NCBI RefSeq assembly: GCF_016860545.1 | Contig: NZ_BNEB01000003.1 | Coordinates: 2,232,001-2,296,000, forward strand | Source of the DNA: Streptomyces asoensis | GTDB taxonomy: Bacteria > Actinomycetota > Actinomycetes > Streptomycetales > Streptomycetaceae | DNA: 64,000 nucleotides | Direction: 5' to 3' | Shown: positions 58,850-64,000 of the stretch, piece after piece | Position numbering within the stretch: position 1 is the first letter of the stretch | Layout: each line of letters begins with the position of its first letter | Program-made: the position numbers and the translations under genes | Notes under the pieces: generated by a model | Database searches by the model: none | What the model was told of the DNA's origin: nothing | What the model saw: the letters and a program-made list of their open reading frames with translations, nothing else

Positions 58850-58910
58850 GTTAACTTTTTGTTGAGGGGTGATTGGGCAAAGCCTGGCTTTCGCTTTCTA
58901 GCGTCCTGTC
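58850..58910 (+). promoter_or_regulatory. Promoter region of the DUF6716-NeuA-NeuB operon
   Basis: GTTAACTTTTTGTTGA (58850-58865) and, 32 bp on, CTAGCGTCCTGTC (58898-58910), immediately before the GTG at 58912. TAGCGT at 58899 would be a -10 box 7 bp from the start codon, implying a leaderless transcript. The first element recurs at 63955-63970. Confidence 0.5.
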
Positions 58911-58911
58911 C

Positions 58912-60297
58912 GTGCCAGCAAGTACTGCCAACCCCCCACGGATCGCCGTCCTCGCGGACTCCGACACCCGGTGGAAGTGGGGTGCGCTCACCGCCCGGCG
59001 GATCGCGCCCTCCACCGGAGCCGGAGCCGATGCCGGAGCCGGGAGCGGGACGGGAGCCGCCCCCGTCCTGGACGGATTCCTGCTGCGCGGCCGCGCCACC
59101 CCCACCCCGCGCCAACTGGCCGAGGTCGGCGTGGAAGCCGACTCGCTGCGCGAGGTGACCGCCCCGGAGTTCCTGCGTGCCATGGCGCGGACCTCGTACG
59201 ACGTCCTGGTCCTCGCGCTGGTCGGCGGCGGCGTCCAGGCGCTCCTGCACGGCCTGAAGCGGGTCTGGGAGGGCCGGACCGAGCGTCCCGTCGTCGTCAC
59301 CGGCTATGTCGGCGTCGTCTACGAGAAGCTCGCCGACGGCCTGCTGCTGCGGCACGGCGCCGACCTCGTCCTCGCCAACTCCCGCCAGGACGCCGAGCGT
59401 TTCCGCGCCGTGTACGAGGGGGTCGGCGCCGACGCCTCGTCGGTGACCGAGGTGGCCCTGCCCTTCCTCGGCGGCGCCCCGTACGCGGGGGAGCCCGAGG
59501 CGGGAGGAGGACGGCCCTACACCGTCGTCTTCGCCGCGCAGCCCTCCGTGCCGGACAACCGCCGGGACCGGGCGTACCTGCTCGACCGGCTGGTGCGCCA
59601 CGCGCGTCTGCACCCCGGGCGCGAGGTCCTGCTGAAGCTCCGCTCCAAGCCGGGCGAACACACCACCCACATCGAGGAACTGCCCTACCAGAAACTGGCG
59701 CAGCGGCTCGATCCGCCGCCCAACTTCCGTCTGGTGTACGGGAACATGGGCGAGGTCCTGGACCGCACCGACCTCATGGTCACGGTGAGTTCGACGGCCG
59801 CCCTGGAGTCCCTGCACCGCCGTATCCCCACCGTCGTGCTGACCGACCTAGGGGTGCGCGAGGCGCTCGGCAACCACCACTTCGTCGGTTCCGGCTGCCT
59901 CGCCTCGTGGGACCGGCTGGACGCCGGGCACCGGCCCGTCCCCGACGAGGAGTGGGTGACCCGCCAGGGCGTCGCCGCGGGCGGGACGCCCTCCGGCGGC
60001 GCCGCCTACGCGACGGCCTTCGACACGGCCCGGGAGCGGATCACCGCGCTGCTCGGCCTCCCCGGCGGACTGCCGCCCCTGGACCCGTACTACACGCCCG
60101 CGACCGCGCCCGGCTATCTGCCCGGCGTCCTCGCCCGCCACCACCTCGCCCCCGACGGCAGCCCGCTGCCGGGGGGACCGGCCGCCGACCGCGCGCCGGG
60201 CCCGGTCCGGCAGATCGTGCGCCGGGCGGCGCGCGGCGCCTACCGCCACGGGGTGCAGCGGGTGGCGCCGGTCATCCGGCGGATGGGGGAGCTGTGA
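58912..60297 (+). CDS. DUF6716 putative glycosyltransferase
   Basis: 461 residues. RIAVLADSDTRWKWGALTA opens the family; VTGYVGVVYEKLADGLLLRHGADLVLANS and TVSSTAALESLHRRIPTVVLTDLG (cited in parts VTGYVGVVYEK, TVSSTAALES) resemble GT-B enzymes with a nucleotide-binding C-terminal half. First gene of the operon with the CMP-nonulosonate synthetase and NeuB, thus probably a nonulosonic-acid polymer glycosyltransferase. GTG at 58912 used; a further in-frame start at 58873 lies across the promoter element. Confidence 0.8.
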   Translation: MPASTANPPRIAVLADSDTRWKWGALTARRIAPSTGAGADAGAGSGTGAAPVLDGFLLRGRATPTPRQLAEVGVEADSLREVTAPEFLRAMARTSYDVLVLALVGGGVQALLHGLKRVWEGRTERPVVVTGYVGVVYEKLADGLLLRHGADLVLANSRQDAERFRAVYEGVGADASSVTEVALPFLGGAPYAGEPEAGGGRPYTVVFAAQPSVPDNRRDRAYLLDRLVRHARLHPGREVLLKLRSKPGEHTTHIEELPYQKLAQRLDPPPNFRLVYGNMGEVLDRTDLMVTVSSTAALESLHRRIPTVVLTDLGVREALGNHHFVGSGCLASWDRLDAGHRPVPDEEWVTRQGVAAGGTPSGGAAYATAFDTARERITALLGLPGGLPPLDPYYTPATAPGYLPGVLARHHLAPDGSPLPGGPAADRAPGPVRQIVRRAARGAYRHGVQRVAPVIRRMGEL

Positions 60298-60317
60298 CCC
60301 TTCGAGGAGAGAAGCCC

Positions 60318-61571
60318 ATGTCCGACTCACCAGCCGGGACACGCCGGGTGCTCGCCGTGATCCCCGCGCGCGGCGGCTCCAAGGGCGTCCCCGCCAAGAA
60401 CCTCGCCCCGGTCGGCGGCGTACCGCTCGTCGCCCGCGCGGTCCGCGAGTGCCGGGCCACCCGGCTCGTCACCGACGTCGTCGTCTCGACCGACGACCAC
60501 GCCATCGCGGCGGCGGCGCGCGAGGCGGGCGCGGAGGTCGTGCTGCGGCCGGCCGCCATCGCCGGCGACACCGCCACCTCCGAGGCCGCCGTCCTGCACG
60601 CCCTGGACGCCCACGAGGCGCTGCGCGGCGCCCCTGTGGACGTCGTCCTGCTCGTCCAGTGCACCAGCCCCTTCCTCGTCCGCGAGGACGTGGACGGGGT
60701 CGCCGCAGCCGTCGCCGAACAGGGCGCGGACACGGCCGTCACGGTCGCCCCCTTCCACGGCTTCGTCTGGCGCCACTCGGAGGAGACCGCCGAGGGCGGC
60801 TTCGGCGTCAACCACGACAAGTCGCACCGCCCCCGCCGCCAGGACCGCCCCCAGGACCTGCTGGAGACCGGCGCCGCCTACGCCATGGACGCCGCCGGGT
60901 TCCGCAAGCACCGGCACCGCTTCTTCGGCCGCACCGAACTCGTGCGCACCGACCCCGCCCGCGTACTGGAGATCGACGACCCGCACGACCTGGCACGGGC
61001 CCGCGCCCTCGCGCCCGTCTTCGACGCCGACCTCCCCCACTCCCGGTTCCGCCCGGGCGGCGCGTCCGCCCGCGGCTACCTCCCCACCGCCGACGACATC
61101 GACGCCGTCGTCCTCGACTTCGACGGCACCCAGACCGACGACCGGGTGCTGATCGACTCCGACGGGCGGGAGTTCGTCTCCGTCCACCGCGGCGACGGCC
61201 TCGGCATCGCCGCCCTGCGCAGGTCGGGCCTGCGGATGCTGATCCTGTCGACCGAACAGAACCCCGTCGTCGCCGCCCGGGCCCGCAAGCTCCGGCTCCC
61301 CGTCCTGCACGGCATCGACCGCAAGGACCTCGCGCTCAAGCAGTGGTGCGAGGAACAGGGCGTCGCCCCGGAGCGCGTGCTCTACGTCGGCAACGACGTC
61401 AACGACCTGCCCTGCTTCGCCCTCGTCGGCTGGCCCGTGGCGGTCGCCGGCGCCCATGACGTCGTACGCGGCGCCGCCCGCGCCGTCACCACCGTCCCCG
61501 GTGGCTCCGGCGCGATCCGGGAGATCGCCGGCTGGATCCTCGGCCCCTCCCTCGACACCCTCCCCGAGTAA
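60318..61571 (+). CDS. neuA: CMP-nonulosonate synthetase fused to a HAD phosphatase
   Basis: 417 residues. Residues 1-235: cytidylyltransferase with VIPARGGSKGVPAKNL (P-loop), VVSTDD and LVQCTSPF. Residues 260-417: HAD domain, nucleophile in LDFDGTQTDD (Asp267) and a GNDVNDLPCF metal-site loop, as in KDO-8-P/Kdn-9-P phosphatases. The fusion could dephosphorylate Kdn-9-P and then activate it with CTP. GAGGAGAG before the ATG. The symbol refers to the NeuA domain. Confidence 0.9.
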   Translation: MSDSPAGTRRVLAVIPARGGSKGVPAKNLAPVGGVPLVARAVRECRATRLVTDVVVSTDDHAIAAAAREAGAEVVLRPAAIAGDTATSEAAVLHALDAHEALRGAPVDVVLLVQCTSPFLVREDVDGVAAAVAEQGADTAVTVAPFHGFVWRHSEETAEGGFGVNHDKSHRPRRQDRPQDLLETGAAYAMDAAGFRKHRHRFFGRTELVRTDPARVLEIDDPHDLARARALAPVFDADLPHSRFRPGGASARGYLPTADDIDAVVLDFDGTQTDDRVLIDSDGREFVSVHRGDGLGIAALRRSGLRMLILSTEQNPVVAARARKLRLPVLHGIDRKDLALKQWCEEQGVAPERVLYVGNDVNDLPCFALVGWPVAVAGAHDVVRGAARAVTTVPGGSGAIREIAGWILGPSLDTLPE

Positions 61572-61584
61572 GGAACGTTCCGCC

Positions 61585-62532
61585 ATGAGCACGAGCAGCA
61601 TCGACTCCCGTGTGCGCCTCCTCGGTACACGCCCCGTCGGCCCCGGCCACCCCGTCTACGTCACCGGCGAGATCGGCATCAACCACAACGGCGACCTCGA
61701 CAACGCCTTCCGCCTGATCGACGCCGCCGCCGAAGCCGGCTGCGACGCCGTCAAGTTCCAGAAGCGCACCCCCGAGATCTGCACCCCGCGCGACCAGTGG
61801 GACATCGAGCGCGACACGCCCTGGGGCCGGATGACGTACATCGACTACCGCCACCGCGTCGAGTTCGGCGAGGACGAGTACCGGCGGATCGACGCGTACT
61901 GCAAGGAGAAGGGCATCGCCTGGTTCGCGTCCCCGTGGGACACCGAGGCGGTCGCCTTCCTGGAGAAGTTCGACGTGCCCGCGTACAAGGTGGCCTCCGC
62001 CTCGCTGACCGACGACGAACTGCTGCGCACCCTGCGCGCCACCGGCCGGACGGTCGTCCTCTCCACCGGCATGTCCACCCCGAAGCAGATCCGGCACGCG
62101 GTCGAGGTCCTCGGCTCGGACAACATCCTGCTCTGCCACGCCACCTCCACCTACCCGGCCAGGGCCGAGGAGCTCAACCTGCGCGTGATCAACACGCTGG
62201 AGCTCGAGTACCCGAACGTCCCGATCGGCTACTCCGGCCACGAGACGGGCCTCCAGACCTCCCTCGCGGCCGTCGCCCTCGGCGCGGTCTTCGTCGAGCG
62301 GCACATCACCCTCGACCGCGCGATGTGGGGCTCCGACCAGGCGGCCTCCGTGGAGCCCGGCGGCCTGACCCGCCTCGTGCGCGACATCCGCACCATCGAG
62401 GCCTCCCTCGGCGACGGCGTCAAGAAGGTCTACGACTCCGAGCTCGGCCCCATGAAGAAGCTGCGCCGCGTGCCGGGCGTCGTCGCGGAGTCGGAGATCG
62501 CGGCGGCGGCGGGCGAACCGGTCGCGGTGTGA
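61585..62532 (+). CDS. neuB: Nonulosonic acid (Kdn/NeuNAc-type) synthase
   Basis: 315 residues. NeuB TIM barrel: GEIGINHNGDLDNAF, KFQKRTPEICTP, CHATSTYPA, GYSGHETG and ERHITLDRAMWGSDQA. Condenses PEP with a mannose-type sugar or its phosphate. The C-terminal antifreeze-like SAF domain of classical sialic acid synthases (about 346 residues) appears to be missing. Lies 13 bp after neuA. No NeuC epimerase is nearby, which favours a Kdn product over Neu5Ac. Confidence 0.9.
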   Translation: MSTSSIDSRVRLLGTRPVGPGHPVYVTGEIGINHNGDLDNAFRLIDAAAEAGCDAVKFQKRTPEICTPRDQWDIERDTPWGRMTYIDYRHRVEFGEDEYRRIDAYCKEKGIAWFASPWDTEAVAFLEKFDVPAYKVASASLTDDELLRTLRATGRTVVLSTGMSTPKQIRHAVEVLGSDNILLCHATSTYPARAEELNLRVINTLELEYPNVPIGYSGHETGLQTSLAAVALGAVFVERHITLDRAMWGSDQAASVEPGGLTRLVRDIRTIEASLGDGVKKVYDSELGPMKKLRRVPGVVAESEIAAAAGEPVAV

Positions 62533-62578
62533 CCTGAGTACCACCTCTCCGAGTGCCTTACAGGATGGTCGTCCGACG

Positions 62579-63670
62579 ATGAGTCCTCGCGCCGGGAAGA
62601 ACACCGGCCCCACCCCCCACACCCTCGCCTTCGTCGAGAGTCCGGTGCAGCTCCTGAACGTCCTGGAGTGGGCGTACGCCCGGGAACTCCACCCGGGGGA
62701 GGAGCCCGGCGCGGGGCTGACCCTCGTCGTCCTGTCCCCGACCGATCCGATGACCCGCGGCCAGCTGCGCCGGATGGCCGAGCTGGCCCGCCGGGAAGGG
62801 CACACGGTGCGCTGGGAGGAGGCCCGCGGCGGCACCACGGCCCCCTTCCGCACGATCGGCGGCCTCACCGGGCTGCTGCGGCGCGCGGAACGGATGGTGA
62901 TGGGCGACCCGTTCTCCCGCTACGTCCAGCTCCTGCTGACCATCACCGGGGCGAGCGATCTGGTCGTGGTCGACGACGGGACGGCGACCATGGAGTTCGT
63001 GGGCCAGCTGGCCCGCGGCGAGCGCCTCGTGCGCTGGCACCGCAAGGGCGGCCGCTCGGGCCCCCGCGACCTGCTCTTCGGCCCGGTCTCCGCCGCCGCC
63101 CGCCGCCGCCTCGCCCCGGGCCCCGACCGCCGGGTCGAGGTGTTCTCGTCCATGCCGATACGGCAGGCCCCCGACGGGGTCACGCTCACGCCCCACGTCT
63201 TCGCCTGGACCCGGGAGCGCTTCGGCCCCCCGCGCGTGAAGAGCAGCGCGGACATGGTGGGCACCTCGCTGGTGGAGACCGGCGTGGTGGACGGCGACCG
63301 CTACCTGGAGGCCGTCCGGGCGCTCGCCGGGGCCCACGGCGCGACCCGCTACTTCGCCCACCGGCGGGAGAGCACGGACAAGCTGCACCGGCTGGCCGTG
63401 GAGACGGGACTGGAGATCGTCCGCCCCGACCTCCCGCTGGAGCTGATCGCCCGCCGGGGCCCCATCGGCCGGACGGTGCTGAGCTTCCCCTCCACGGTCG
63501 TCCACACCCTGCCGCTGGCCCTGTCCGGCACGGACGTCCGCGTCGCGGTCTGCGACATCGACCCGGCCTGGCTGACGGAGCACGCCTCGCCGAGGGCGCA
63601 GGGGTTCCTGTCCGGGGTGACGGGCACCGCCAGGGACGTGCACCGGCTGGCCGCGGTGAGCGTGGTCTGA
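62579..63670 (+). CDS. Putative glycosyltransferase of the nonulosonate operon
   Basis: 363 residues. FVESPVQLLNVLEWAY, VVVDDGTATMEF, FAHRRESTDKLHRLA and GLEIVRPDLPLELI resemble the GT52/POLYST-type sialyltransferase fold (DDGT motif, HR residues). ATG at 62579, 46 bp after neuB and the last gene before a strong hairpin. Exact family not certain; its place makes a nonulosonate-transferring role likely. Confidence 0.72.
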   Translation: MSPRAGKNTGPTPHTLAFVESPVQLLNVLEWAYARELHPGEEPGAGLTLVVLSPTDPMTRGQLRRMAELARREGHTVRWEEARGGTTAPFRTIGGLTGLLRRAERMVMGDPFSRYVQLLLTITGASDLVVVDDGTATMEFVGQLARGERLVRWHRKGGRSGPRDLLFGPVSAAARRRLAPGPDRRVEVFSSMPIRQAPDGVTLTPHVFAWTRERFGPPRVKSSADMVGTSLVETGVVDGDRYLEAVRALAGAHGATRYFAHRRESTDKLHRLAVETGLEIVRPDLPLELIARRGPIGRTVLSFPSTVVHTLPLALSGTDVRVAVCDIDPAWLTEHASPRAQGFLSGVTGTARDVHRLAAVSVV

Positions 63671-64000
63671 GGAAGCCCCACCGGCCGGCTACGGGCCGCC
63701 GCCCCACCCGGGCGGCGGCCCGTGGCGATTTCCCTTCCGACGGCCGAACCGGCCGTGCCGCGATCGCCGCACGGAGGTGATGATTCCGGGACCGTCCCCG
63801 GGTTCCGGTGGGTGGACGGCCCCAGCGTTCCTCCAGTGGTCCGTGGTATCCGTGGAGGGAAGGAAGAAGTGTGGGTGCCGGCCAAAAGCCGGTGAGTTTA
63901 CCCACGACCCCCAGCAGCCATGCGCCGCGCGGCCAACTTTTCTTCGCCTAACGGGTTGAACTTTTGTTGATCGCGTCAGTTGACCGCCCCGGCGTCCTAC
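63671..64000. other. Intergenic end of the window
   Basis: 330 bp. Begins with the operon terminator and ends with GTTGAACTTTTGTTGA (63955-63970), related to the promoter element at 58850, followed by GTCAGTTGACC and GCGTCCTAC. This looks like the promoter of a further rightward glycopolymer gene just outside the window. No gene was recognised inside. Confidence 0.5.
63691..63723 (+). terminator. Strong terminator of the nonulosonate operon
   Basis: Perfect 14-bp stem (ACGGGCCGCCGCCC and complement) with a 5-nt loop, 20 bp past the last stop. Confidence 0.85.

Noticed and set aside
1..64000. tRNA or rRNA genes, insertion sequences, integrase/attachment sites
   Set aside because: No tRNA T-loop (GGTTCGAATCC-type) with matching acceptor stem, no transposase or integrase motifs and no flanking direct repeats were seen.

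Overview
The window is high-G+C actinobacterial chromosome, almost certainly Streptomyces. The evidence is G/C-ending codons throughout, many GTG/TTG starts, ATGA/GTGA-coupled genes, TAGGCT-type -10 boxes, a copy of a G-rich intergenic repeat that I recognise from many streptomycete genomes, and a gene order (glyA, trpS, 2H phosphoesterase, D,D-carboxypeptidase, sdhCDAB, hexosaminidase, paired ECF sigma factors, acyl-CoA mutase, nonulosonate genes) that matches from memory the S. coelicolor SCO483x-SCO488x core region. No tRNA, rRNA, CRISPR array or insertion sequence was seen.

Left end (1-6792): a small accessory block. A leftward operon encodes an ABM-domain membrane protein, a fused aminodeoxychorismate synthase (PabAB) and two acyl/aryl-CoA ligases, the last running off the window. 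It is divergent from a DUF3050 protein with the heme-oxygenase-like (possibly diiron) fold. This looks like the edge of a biosynthetic cluster using a 4-aminobenzoate-type precursor.

Core region (6773-45253): an EamA transporter, a lipoprotein plus ATP-grasp pair, glyA, trpS and a 2H phosphoesterase come first. Then follow the four enzymes for polyprenyl-phosphate arabinose (DprE2 and DprE1 leftward; PAP2 phosphatase and UbiA phosphoribosyltransferase rightward). Next are YihY, a D,D-carboxypeptidase, a membrane protein, a metallophosphoesterase, an orphan solute-binding protein, an RsbW-like ATPase, a two-component system and an MMPL transporter. A TetR-autoregulated three-gene operon, a VOC protein and TM2/DUF2752 genes precede sdhCDAB. 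The stretch ends with an OHCU decarboxylase-like gene whose start is unresolved, a GH20 hexosaminidase, two hypothetical genes, two tandem ECF sigma/membrane-protein modules and an acyl-CoA mutase large subunit.

Right end (45311-64000): a flavin monooxygenase and a divergent TetR regulator share paired palindromic operators. A membrane-glycosylation module follows (GT2/GtrB, GtrA, FAD oxidoreductase, GT-C-like protein), then a cell-wall glycopolymer locus. That locus holds two mirror-image GT2 + polysialyltransferase-like pairs, an acyltransferase, a DUF6716 glycosyltransferase, a CMP-nonulosonate synthetase fused to a HAD phosphatase, a NeuB synthase and a further glycosyltransferase-like protein. 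In S. coelicolor the equivalent genes are linked to Kdn-containing teichulosonic acid, and the same product is inferred here.

Most noteworthy are the pABA/DUF3050 block, a complete arabinose-donor pathway in a genus not known for arabinan (with Ala at the benzothiazinone Cys position of DprE1), the duplicated sigma/membrane-sensor modules with a repeated TGTGAC-N18-GCWG element, the two TetR operator pairs and the mirrored glycopolymer genes.
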